NCBI GenBank assembly: GCA_025345505.1
Contig: JANVCC010000261.1
Location: 2,592,431-2,656,430 of the forward strand
Source of the DNA: Todiramphus chloris collaris
Taxonomy: Eukaryota; Chordata; Aves; Coraciiformes; Alcedinidae
Length of the DNA stretch: 64,000 nt
Direction: 5' to 3'
The notes beneath the pieces were generated by a model. That model was not told where the DNA came from. It did not search any database and was given only the letters and a program-made list of their open reading frames with translations. Positions 49,090-61,262 of the stretch are shown piece by piece. The translations under genes were made by a program, and so were the position numbers. Within the stretch, counting starts at the first letter, position 1, and the number at the start of each line of letters is the position of its first letter.

Positions 49090-52000
49090 GATTAAGTCTG
49101 AAAAATGAAAAACTTGCCAGAAAGGAATATTAACTTACGATACTAAAATGCAGAGCTTTAGGAGTGTGGAAATATGCCTCTTTTCTAATCAGGGAGCTGA
49201 AGAATGTTTCTAAGCCCTATGGGAAGGCTGGTAGCAGGTGTATTTTATCAGGAAGATGCTGAATTTTTCCTTCATCTTCAACATATTAATTGGCTGAGTG
49301 CTTTGTCTGAAGAGCGTCACGCCTGTAGCTAAGCAAGAGTAGTACCCTGGTACTCCTAGGGGAGTAGAAAAGCCTGGAGGTCTGTCCTTTCTACAAACAG
49401 TTATCTTAACTCATGGTAACTGAAGAACGCTGCTTGGCTTGGTAGGACTTGAAGCCAACCTGGTGTTGGGTAGCCTCATACACTAGAACCAGTCAATACC
49501 CTTTAGAGCTGCTGGTTTTAAGCTGAAATATTTCCCTGACACCTCTCTGAATGTTCAGCTGTCCCACTGACTACCCATCAGCAGTGCTGGCTTTCCTCTG
49601 GACATTAACAGTGCTCTTCTGTAGGGATCACTTGGTTTTCTGTACCTAAGCTGTTCAGGACAAAGTAGCTGCATTGTTTCAAACTGTGGCATGAATATAA
49701 CATCAGTATTTACTATAAAGATCCATATAAATGTATTACTAAGTTTATGTGTCTTTCTATTCTATTTAGCTTTCAGTTGCCCACTGTTATAATTACGATT
49801 TTCCTTTGTATCAAAAAAAAAATGTTCAAAGGGACTTCCTGTGAAATAAACCACCACAGAGTGCCTGGGGCTTTCACAGGCTCTCTCAGACGTTGGCTTT
49901 GGTGTGAAACAATTAGTATAAACAGCTTTTTCATTAGGACTTGCAGGAACAGGTTGTACTATGTGGTTTGAGGGAGAACAATATGTCTCTAAATAGAAAC
50001 CAAAGTAGTTCACAGGTTGAAATTAAAGCTTCTGGGGAAAAGCATCACTGAGTGCAGTGCTGAGATCTATTGCACTCTCCTAAGCTAACGTGGAAGCAAA
50101 ACCCACTTTTACTGTGTGTTAGAGAATCACTTCACTGTGCTAAAAAATTAGGGGGTTTAGAGGGTTATCTTGGAACCTTTTTTCCACTGCTGGGCTCCAC
50201 AGTGTGCTGGACATCACAAAATGCCCTGGTAATGCTACATGCTTATTCTACATAACCTCGCCTATGTCTGGATGAAGGGTGTCAGAACCTGGATCTATCA
50301 AACCAAAGGATGTACTGAGTCTTTGGTCAGTGTTTCAGCCCAGTGTGAATACACAGAATCCATCCTACCCTGCTCTCCCCACTGACATCCTTGGTGCCTG
50401 TGTCTCTGCATGGGCTGGGTTCATCATGTCAGGCAGATGTCTCAGGTTGCAGCTATGGCTTTTGATGCTTACATAGGTGGGAAGCAAAGCAGATAACTTT
50501 GAAGTAATTGCAGCATAGTTACTGTATCTGACTTCTTGAATAAGTCCATAGCCAACTCCTCCACCAAAGGAACGTGCTCTAAAGCAATGATGCCTTTTCT
50601 TTGAGGTTGGAGGGGTGCAATGGAGAAAATAATGCCTTAGTCATAAGTACAGTATTTGTGACAAATCCTGCATAGCCCTCACTAAAATACTGCATTTAGT
50701 GTGGAATTCTAGATTCTTTAAGGTTTTTTTTTATTATTAATATTATTATTTTATTTTCATAGATTCTGCAAGGTTTTCCCTGTGGAACCATAATTTCCAC
50801 TTTTCCTATAGACAAGCTTTGTTAGCAAGAAAGCTTGCTGTTTAATAACCTTGTTGCAAAATGGTATTACTATTAAAACAGTTTGCTTGCTTCCTACAGT
50901 TGCTTTGGAGACTTTCCTTATCTTTTTGGTGATAAAGTGATGTAAACCACTTTCCATCATTCCCAAATTGGTATTTTAAGACTGAGGGTGATTGTTAAGA
51001 AATAGGAAGTTACAGTATTGATTTTGCAGTCCCATTTCCACCCCCACCCCCACTATTGTAGGGAGTTGTTCCATCATTTTAGATGTTCTTATACCAAGGT
51101 CTCCAACTGCACTGACAAGGTTATAGAAAAAAAAAAGAAGCCCGAAGTGATCCTTTTATCAATACAAAAGCTCTTCAGATTTCTCAGCCTCAGCAATCAG
51201 AAACCTGCTCAGAAATGCTGCTGCTACTGTACGCAAGAAAGATATTACTTTTGCTTATAAAAGTGATTCCAAACTACATACATACTCCTCACATGTCCAA
51301 ATGAGGCAGGAAGGCTTAAGAAGCCCATTTCCATTACTGTTTTGTGCAGTATTTAGATGCCAGTCCCTCTAACATTTTCCATCCTTTTGAAGTGCCAGAC
51401 AATCACTTCAATAATTTGCTGTTTCCTGAGCTTTCTCATTCCTCACGATGGAAAAAAAAAAATCCACCTAGTGGGATTATTTCATTTCCCATATGTCCTG
51501 AATGCCTCAGAAACTAAATCACTCGAGCAGCTGCTGAGTAAGATTGTCACTCACAGAAAGCCCTCATTTCTGTGATGATCAGTGAAATGCCAAAAGGAAC
51601 TCTGGAGGTTTGCAAGGTCTGCTTCATTATCCCTGTGCACTTTTTTTCCTCTGCCTGAGCTGCTCTCAGGTCAGAGTGAAATGAAGCCTGAAGCAAACTG
51701 CAGTGTGGAGTTTCCAGCTGTTAAAAGGAGTCGCTTTCTCTGGAATTTATTACTGCAGGAAGCTGAGATGAACAAATCTGCAGCAGGCGTAACTAATTTC
51801 TTTGCTTCTAGGCACTGATGACACAAATTTTAAAGGAATACTAACTGAATGCTTAAAAGCATCCAGATTACACAGTGTCCCTGGTAAAGTGTGTTTACAC
51901 TTTCTGTTGAAGCAACTGGTCCTGCAACAAGGTCAGTGGGATAAATCTGAAGTAGATTACAGCTAGGAATGTAAATACCTCTCTAACACTATGCTATCGT

Positions 52001-55000
52001 TGAGCATAAACTAGTAAAGCTTTCCAGATTTTCTTTTATAGTCTGTTCTCTTCTCAATAGGCTTTGATTTCTCTGTCCCCAAGACCCCCACTATCTGCTT
52101 GGACTCAAAAACATAAAAGTTGACCTCTCCAATGAGGTCATGTCCCATAACAGTGAATGAAGATCCTTCATTCTTCTTTATGAGTGGCCAGAAGATGAGA
52201 GAATGACACTTGAATGCTGCTTTGGCTATGGTGAGATACCACATGTAGATCTTGTGTTCTGTTTTCATACAAGTGGATTCAGGTCATCTAAAATATATGA
52301 ACTTTACTTACTGCCTTGGATTCTGTTGGTTAGAGTATGGTAAAAGAAAAATCTTTTGGAAATCTTTTGGAAAGGCTGTTTTTGGCCACACAAACACAGT
52401 AGAAGTATGAGAGGAAAGAGTAAGACTAATTTGTTCAGTCTCATAGCTTCAAGACAGGTGCAGATTCCTTAGAAATAAGTACATCCCTACAGAGTGGCTG
52501 AGAAGTTGCATGTAAGAATTACAGAAATCAATAAGCAATTTGTAGCCAGGCCTATTTGGGATTATTTATAGTTCCAGAAAAATGTCTGCAAAGCTAAAGT
52601 CTGCCACTAAACCTTTATTGACACTTTTTTTTTTCTACCTTCAATACATAGTCAGACATCCCACAGGACTACGTATAAGACTGAGGTAAACCTGGGGCTG
52701 CGAGCACGGCAGAGAATCCAGTAAAAACTGAGGATTTGACTGAGCTAACACTTAACATTTATCAAAGAGGCACAGCTTCTAAGGTGATTACAGAGAAATG
52801 AGAGCAGTGAAGGAAATCAGCCTAAGAGTATTAATGAGGTTATTGTGTAACAACTGGAGAAAGTGGCCAAATCACCAAGTTCAGGTCTGTTGCAAAAATT
52901 ACTCCACATGGTAGTCTTCTAAAATAGAAGAATCAAATCTATGAAATCAAAATAATACTGTTTTAATGAGGTTTCTTTGCTTATTTTAAAGTGATGGGAA
53001 TAGACAGGACTTGTTTCAGGGTCGATTGCTGCATTTACTTTGGCACAATGGTCAGAATTTCTGTTCATTGCTCTATATGGAAAGTTATACGGGACTAAAC
53101 ACCCAGCCTTACTTCTAATGCTCAGCTTCCAACTCCTGAAAAGCTTTTCTTTTGTAAAGCTGTGGCTAGTTTTTGCTTTCTCTTCCCATCACATTGCCAG
53201 TCATGGATATTCTATGCTCTAAGGCCAAATAACAGTCAACAGCTCATTAGGGTTTATTTAATTAAGCTCCAATTCACAAGAAGACAATAGCTATTGCCTA
53301 TTCAAATCCAAGTTATTGTCAGGTAGGAATGGGTGAATTATGTAGATAATAAATGTAGTCATCACTGAACCTAAAAGCATATAGTTGCTTTTATAGGTAG
53401 ATAATTCAAAAGGAAATTAAACTCAAGGGGAGAATCTTTTCATAGCATACGCCAGAATAGATGATGTCTGGGAAGCTTTTTATTACAATGGCTCAGTGAA
53501 ATCTAGTTTCTTGATTTCTCGGTGTAGCTTTGAGTAATAGCTGAGATTGGTTCCTGCCTCAAAGGTTCTGTGCCCCTCCTGATGCTACTGAATATCAGAA
53601 GAAATTTCTGACACAAACTTAATGTTTCCCAAAGGCAACAAATATCTATAAAATACCATTGTTCAAAAAACGTACTTTCGTTTTCTTTTCTCATACAACT
53701 CACAATAAGTTAATACGTCCTAGGGAATGTAATTTTGCAACACTGTAGGCAACAATAAAATCTCAGGATGTAATGTTCTGTATTATAACTGATCTTAGGA
53801 AACATTTTCTTAGCTGCCTGTTAAAAGCTTCCACTAAAAGTCCTTCTGCTTTCAAACAACAACGAATTCACGCATCCCCGACAAATAAAGAAACAACTTC
53901 CCCCCCCCAAGAAAAATCCAGCTTTGACTTGCTTGTTGTAATTATTTTTTCCTTCTTGAAAGAAGAATGGGATCTCTTGATGGGAGATGAATGTCCAGAA
54001 ATTATGATAGGAAGATAGGACTGTCCATAGATGAGCTGCCCTCTCAGTATCTAAATAACTCTGAAGGGACAACATTTATTTTATACCTTCAAGCACTGAA
54101 TCAAAGTTAAAAGTTTGGGTTTAACACCTGCGTAACATAGTCAGATTAAACCTGAAGGAAATAATTTTCAGATACAAGAGTGTGGGAGATAGAGATGCCT
54201 ACAAGACAGAGGAGAGAGATATTGCAGTTTGTCATTTTTAGATGCGAGAATGCGTTCAAATATTTTATCCTAATTGTATTTTTATGCTTGCCACTGCAGA
54301 TCACTTCTAAAGGCACTATCTATAATGTGGTTGTCTAGCACAGCTTGCTGTTACTGAGCAAAGTTGAGAAGGCATGAAAAAAGGTCTGGTATTCTTTAAT
54401 ATTTGTTGAGTAAAGTGCCAGAAGGAAGATTTAACATTTTCCCATGTGTCTGCTTTGAAATGCAAATTCATTTCTCCAGACATTGATTTCCAGAGGAATT
54501 AAGAAGTTTGATTAAAGACTACACAGTCAGGTTAGCTGCTGAAGGTACTATGAGCATAAGCATATATAAATATGCACATAATAGGATAAAAATTTACATG
54601 ATTTGAAGTTTTAAATGGAAATTCTGTGCCAGGTTCTCTCTGATAACAAAACCCTGTGGAGCTGTTTCATAGACCTAGGTATATTCCTAATGTCTTAGTT
54701 CAGCTGTAGTTAACTTCAACCCACCTCTTTTCTGACAATCTGACTCTCTCAGTTGGATATATGTTTGGGTTTTTTCTGTCTTCGAAGCCTTTTGTGAAGC
54801 TATCAAACTCCTGTTGTAGCTATAGCACACTAAAGGAATTCTGTATGGGTCATGAACTTAGAAACACGAATCAAGAGTCATACTTGATCCCAAATACTAA
54901 TCACTTCCACTTTCTTTTTTTCTTTCTGAAAGAGGTTGTGAGGTGGCATCCTTTAGCTGAATTTCAACCTTATGTTTTGAAGGAAACTTAAGAGAAATCT

Positions 55001-56635
55001 TTTTTTATCTGCAGTATTTCTGCAAGGCATCATCTAGAACACGATTCTCTTAGCAAGTCCTAACACCTCCAGCTTCTCTGATTTTTAAAGGCAAGTTAAC
55101 AGCTCTTGAGTTTCCTCCCTTGAAGTCTGTGCTTCAGCTTCACTTTCTGTTAATGGTACAAGCTGACAGGGCTGACAGACTTGGGGGTTATTGATATGGC
55201 ATCTGCAAACATGACTTTGGAGCTTATAAAAAGGATGCTTTCTTTGCAAAGTGTAATGCAGATAACTGTCTCTGCTAAGGAGCCTGGTTGTTATGGCTTT
55301 TTGAATAAAGACAGGGTCTGAGATGTTTGTAGGGGGAGAAAGGGAAGGGTGGCATTTTCCCTCCTCTTATACAGCAGACAATGGCCTTTATAAATAAGGA
55401 AGCAGTAGCTGGAGCCAGGGCCACCACCCAGCCATCCACCCTCAATTCTATTACTTGGAAAAGTATTCTGCAAGATAGATGGGATTTCTTCATCAGAGGA
55501 GTGTCTTCCACTTGAAGCAGGAAGCTGAGACCTGAGTGTACTCATATCGGGTCACGCATACCTGATTGTTCACTTCCTGGGCTAAAGCAGAGAGTCCTTG
55601 GGATACCTGCTTGGGAAGGCTAATTGCCTCTATTGTGTTCTGCTCTCTTGGTAGCATGGTTGTTCCCTAGATACTGATTCACTAGAAATCATTTGTCTGG
55701 AAATTCAATTTGACTTTGGCCTACAGCTGAGGCGGGGGGGGGGGGAAGAAAAAGATAAGAATCCAGGATTCATTAAGGTTACTAATGATGAAGTCTTGAC
55801 TTTGCAAATTTCTCAATACTTGTCTTATTAGATGGAAGTGTCATTTCTCTGGTGCAGAAAACACCACACTTGATGTCATCTTGTAGGTAATTTCAGCCTA
55901 CAGGCTTACTGCTTCCCTGATTCAAATACTATCATCCCAGATAGATGAGATTTATTACCCTGTGAGGCTTTTCTCAAGGAATAGGGATAAAAAATAATTT
56001 ATCATGCTGTCTTTCAATGATGCCTTTTAAATGTCATTAAATTTCAGCTTTCTCTCCGTGCATGTGAATCCCATTTCCTTGTAATTCCATCTGTAGGGTA
56101 TAAGAAGTGCTTTTTATTTGATTTTTTTTTTGTCTCCTGTTTTTTGGTGTGATTAAAAAAAATCCTGTGATATTTGATGGCTTTCCTTTACTTCTCCTAA
56201 TGTGAATACATCAACAAATAAAATGGTTATTGCTGTCTTTTGTAACACTTAATGTAATAGTTTTCAACTTCACTTACGAATACAAATTAAAAAGAACAAA
56301 GATTTCAGGAGTTTGAAGTAGATGATATAAATACTATCCATTTTATTCAGAATATAATTAGACATGTACACCGTAAAACTGAGGCCTTATTAAACTTATG
56401 TTGTATCTTCAGACGTTTAGATTGTAATACTTGGGCTGTCAGATTACTTTGATTACATCGCTTAAAATATGATTCTTAGCTATAGTGAGTGTTAAAGTAA
56501 TAAAACCTGACTGTTGGATAGCAACCATTATTGTGCAGTCCAGACTAAGATTATCAGCAGCAGAATCTGACACAAAGCTTAAATCCCCTTCAGGACTCCA
56601 AGATGGAAATCTGTTGCCTTTCTGAAGTAATGGAG
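49090..56635. other. Intergenic, no gene seen
   Basis: Unique AT-rich DNA. Noted only: an ATT-rich tract at about 50,725-50,755, a C8 run near 53,900 and the G12 run. No exon recognised. Confidence 0.6.
55734..55745. repeat. G12 homopolymer
   Basis: Twelve consecutive Gs preceded by gaggc and followed by aagaaaaaga. A hotspot for sequencing and length error. Confidence 0.9.
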
Positions 56636-56738
56636 TTCCAGAGAAGGAGACTCCACAGCTTCTCTGGGCAGCCTGGTCCAGGCTCTGGCACTCTCACAGT
56701 GAAGAAGTTTTTCCTCCTGTTGAGATGGAACTTCCTCA
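56636..56738 (-). mobile_element. CR1 LINE internal piece, inverted, 3' tail missing
   Basis: 'ccagagaaggagactccaca', 'ctctgggcagcctggtccag' and 'cagtgaagaagtttttcctc' match the antisense CR1 segment upstream of the 3'UTR tail. The terminal 100-120 bp, including the tail seen in the other copies, are absent, so the insertion was trimmed after it landed. Confidence 0.8.
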
Positions 56739-59700
56739 ATAGTACATTCTTCCACTGTATCCATAAAATCCTGCAGCAGTGGTGTATTAGACTTCAAAAG
56801 ATGGTTTGCTTGGGCCTTACAGTTAAACCTGTGAGTTCAAAGACATCATTTGCTTAAACCTCACGGCTCAGTCTCTTCTCACCACAGCATGTTGCAGAAG
56901 GTCTTATCTACCTGTGACCAGCCAGGTCTTACCTGTGTGCAGTGACTCTTTACTGGGGACTTCTGAACATCAAGCTGTTTACTCAGGAGCTGTTAAATAG
57001 GGCACCATAGCTCTCTCTTCTGCAGGTCTCTACCACCTTCTTTCCTTCCCTTCTTGGTAGATCTGCATTCAAACACAATGAGATAAAATTCCTGAAAACT
57101 TGCTCCCCAAACGAGCCATTCTCAGTTCATTCTCGTGATTCAAATGCAGTTCCTTAACTTTTTGGCATTAAGAATGAATGTCATGATGGAAGACTTGGTT
57201 CAGTAATTGCAGTCTGTTAAATCAGTGGGATTGCTGGTAGAGCAAAGAGTTACTGAGCATTATGTAAATGAGCCAGTATCAGTATATGCTTACTAAATGA
57301 CTGTAAGGAAGAAAAGCTGTTGGTGGCTATGAAGGCTTATAATTAACACTGATGGAAAGAAATGGAGCAAAGGGCAATCTAGGCTGGAAAAAATGCTTAA
57401 TGGTAAGATCTATCAAATTCTCTAATAGCTCACTGACTAATGGAAGCAACTTGTGGTTATTACACTGGACTGGACAAAGCCTTGAAATATGTTGTAGGAG
57501 CTTATTCTGAAATAATGAGCAGAATGACTTTTTGGAGTATGTGAATAATTTTGTTTTCATTTACAATCTTTTTAACCAGGCTGTAGAGGCAGTAACCTCT
57601 CTCCACCTGAATGTTTCGTATTCTGAGGTGCAGGTGTAGGGAAATACATCTAACTTGGAAAATGTACTTCTGAGTATGTGACAGGTACAAATTTTACAGT
57701 TCCCTTTAGAAAGTAGAAAAAAACCAGGGGAATTCAGAAGTAAATGCATTGACCACATGAGATCTCCCAGTGCAGGTCAGATGCAACCTGGCCAGAGAAG
57801 GATGATGTCAGCCCCAGCAGCCTCCCAGGGCACACAGCATCGTGGGCCAGGAAAGGAGACCTGGCACCACACTGCAAACCAGTGAAGAACTCAGGGCTAA
57901 TTCCAGTGGCTTAAATAGTATTAATTCATCCTCCCTTCCCCTTCATGGTAAGTAAAAGGAATGCTGTGGATACAAGATTAAGCTTTCCTTGTTAGTGAAG
58001 AGAAAGCCCTTGAGGTATTAGAAATGTACAGCATGTGACTGAGGACTGCTCCTGGTGTGGTGAAGAAAAGATCTTCTCTGAAGCCCATTCTGTGGTAGAT
58101 GAATACAAAGTTCTCTGCTGGGTTGGAAGTAAATATCAAAACCCCAGGAGTGAGTTTCTGTTGGCAGGGAGCTGAATGGGGTGGACTCATTTCACTTTCT
58201 TGAGGCTTTTTTAAATTTGGAATATGTTCTTTTGTCTCAATATCAATCTCCAAAATAACACTTGAGTGATGGAGAAGGGGCAAAGGGGGGCACCTGTTGA
58301 GAAGGACGTGGTGCTGATCTGTTGCCATGAGACACACAGCAGGAGCACTGCAGTAATCCTCCTGATGTGGGCATGGAGCAGGGGGGCTAGGAACAGGCTC
58401 TGAACAAACAACAACTGTAATTAACATTATGCAGTAATTAGCAAATAACTGAGCTGGCTGGAATATTGTGGGGAAACTCAGGACATGTCCTATCTGTACA
58501 TCAGAAAGTCATAAAAATCCTTTGGTGCTCAGGGTGCTGGCCTCACTTGCACTCATCAGAGACAATATATTCAATGGGGATCACCTGAAATATGGAAAGT
58601 GAAATATTTTTTTGCTTCCTTACAGGGAAAAAGACTCTATCTGTGTGTCAGGCAGCTGATCAACTTCAGAGCATCTGTTGCCCTTCATTCGAGGGAATCT
58701 CAAACTCATTGAAGAACTTTAGAGTAAGTATCTTGTTGTCATAAGAGTTTTTGGTTTTTTTTGGTTTACTTAAGTGGATAAAAGATGCACAATTTTTTTT
58801 CCTTTTTTTTTTTTTTTAACTTATTTAATCCCAGCTTCAGTTGCCAGGAGAGAATTCTTAGGAAGAATTCTTAGGAAAAAAAGAGGAAGATAACTTTGCA
58901 GCTGTGTTTTCAAAGAGTCATCATTTGATGTATGAGAAGGTGGGAAAATGTAGATGGCACATGGAATTCATATCTCTGTGAGGTGATGGAGTGAAGCTTC
59001 AGAAGGATGACTGAAAAAAGCTGAACTTGGAGGTTGTGCAACCATGAGTAACTCAGTCCCTTAAAAGGCTGCAAAATACAATTTAGCTTACCTTATCAAA
59101 CTGACTGGTAATATCTGTACCTTCTGCTTTTATGATTACTGCTTAAATATAGAGCATTCACCATTCCTTTCTTAGACAGTAGTAAAAAGAACAAGGGGTT
59201 GGGCTAAAGAATCTGCTATTCTAAGCAAAAGGATCACAGAATAAACTTTCAAATGACACAATTATTGCGATAAACCTGAAAACAGTTTGCCTTGGGTTTT
59301 TATGAGAGCAGGAAATTGTCATACACAACATTTGTTATGCTGCAGAAGATTCAGAAGTAGCATTTTGTAGTCATGTTTGTGTTCACGTGTGGTGAGAGGG
59401 GCCTCATGTAGGTATTTTGGCTTTACTGTAACTATTGTCAGAAAAATTAAGTGCCAGAGAAATATCTTGAGGGATTCAGTGAGCAGTAATTTCACAGTTT
59501 TATATATTCAAAGCATAAGTACCTCTATGTGAATAAATATGCTTTAAAGATTCCATAACATTCATAACAAACAAAAGAACTTGACAGTAAGTTGAATACA
59601 GAATAATTTTTTTTTCAATATCAGTGACAGGTGATTTTTTAGATTATGGAGACAGAAAACATTGGAACATGACTTTGAGCTCTTGTACCTAATATTTGCA

Positions 59701-59889
59701 GGGATTTAATATTGCCAAACAGATTGCTTGGATGCTTTTCCAATGATTTGCAAAGCCTTAAGGATTTCACAGTGATGAACTCTACTATATGCTTTCTGCA
59801 AAGGCCAGTTTCACCAGGCCATCAGCTCATATGCAGATTAAACTGGCAAGTGGGAACAAACTGTCAGAAACGAGCCAAGTAAATGCTAA

Positions 59890-59977
59890 TTCCTTGTTAC
59901 TACTTCTAGTTGTCTTCTTGTAACAGGAAAGATTTCCTTGTTACTACTTCTAGTTGTCTTCTTGTAACAGGAAAGAT
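59890..59977. repeat. Perfect 44-bp tandem duplication
   Basis: The 44-bp unit beginning ttccttgttac and ending caggaaagat occurs twice without a mismatch. Such perfect identity indicates a recent event or an assembly duplicate. Confidence 0.95.
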
Positions 59978-60534
59978 ACAAATTAAGGAGGATAGACAGG
60001 TAATAAATGAAATTCCTGTTTGGAATGACAGCTGGAGTAGCAGAAAACTCTCCTGTTGTCATGGGTTGTTGCTACCAGTTATTTTACGTACAAATTGCTT
60101 CGCTCATCTCTGGTTGGCAAGTTTTCTTGGCATCACCAGGATTTACAGTGGCTAATTCTCTAAGCGGATGCTGAGAAATATTTTCCTGTCCAACTGCTTG
60201 TGAACGACTTGCGTTTGGCAGCAGGAAAAAAGGCAGGTTTCTAAATGCACATTAGAGGCTTTGGGTCTGCAAATGGACAGAAACAGGCAGGAATGAATAC
60301 TTAGTTAGTAAGGAAACTGGTTAGAGAAACCCTCCTTCTGCAGCAGCTGATTAGCAAACAAGACAGTGATAAAAAACTTACTGCCTTGTCCATAGGCAAC
60401 AGAGTGAAGCAGAATAGATACTGGTTTGTAGGAAAATGTGACCTCTTATAGTAGGTCAGGAAGCCATGGATCCATATATGTGCTTTTATTGGTATTATGT
60501 GTAGCCCCAAAACAAGACACCTAATTTCACATAC

Positions 60535-60549
60535 ATATATATATATATA
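60535..60549. repeat. (AT)n microsatellite
   Basis: Seven to eight AT dinucleotides within an acatacatatat tract. Confidence 0.8.
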
Positions 60550-60959
60550 ATTGTATGTAGCATAGATTTACAATTTATAAATAGGTTGGTGTATAATCTC
60601 CTGCCTTTGTCCTGAGATTGCAATCTCCCTCTGCCAGGAGGGAAAGAACATTTTGCTCTCAGAAGGTTGATGAATTGCTTATATCTGGTTATAGATGGCT
60701 TCACTTGGCCGATAATGTTTTCCAAATATATGGGTATGCGAGGAAGTTTCCCTCTGGGAAAAGCCAAGTTCAAAGTCCTGACTGATTCTCTTCTCAGAAA
60801 TCTTGAAGTAGATGCTGGAAAAAGGGACAATTCTAAAAAAATCCCAGGGCTTTAGACTTGGAATTTACCTGTGTCCTCCGATTGCTGTACCCTTTTAGTG
60901 GATCAGACCTAAGGTTTCTGTAGGGGCAGATGTGCAGCTGAGTGTCGTTGGGTGACAAG

Positions 60960-61262
60960 AAGAGAAAGCTGGGGAGGGACCTTTTTTCAGGGAGTGCAGT
61001 GACAGGCTGAGGGTAGCAGTTTTAAACTGAAAGAGGGTAGATTTAGATTAGATATTAAGAAGAAATTCGTTACTGTGAGGGTGGTGAGATGCTGGAACAG
61101 GTTGTCCAGAGAAGTTGTGGTTGTCCCATCCCTGGAAGCGTTCAAGGCCAGGTTGGATGGGGCTTTGAGCAACCTGGTCTAGTAGAGGTCCCTGCTTATG
61201 GCAGGGGCATGGAATTAGATGAGATTTGAGGTCCCTTCCAACCCAAACTATTCTGTTATTCT
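60960..61262 (+). mobile_element. CR1 LINE 3' fragment
   Basis: About 300 bp: 'tttaaactgaaagagggtag', 'ttactgtgagggtggtgaga', 'caggttgtccagagaagttg', 'ttcaaggccaggttggatgg' and 'ggtcccttccaacccaaact', then an attctgttattct tail. This is a third CR1 subfamily type (the 'gtggtgag...caggttg' class). 5'-truncated. Confidence 0.94.

Larger units (their letters stand above)
56739..60959. other. Intergenic, no gene seen
   Basis: It contains the 44-bp duplication, a gaattcttaggaa duplication near 58,850 and T-runs near 58,790-58,817. The 149-codon minus-strand frame at 57,978-58,427 matches no family I recognise. Confidence 0.6.

Noticed and set aside
57978..58427. 149-codon minus-strand open frame in unique DNA
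   Set aside because: No recognisable domain, signal or splice context. A conservation test (dN/dS between birds) would be needed to revive it.
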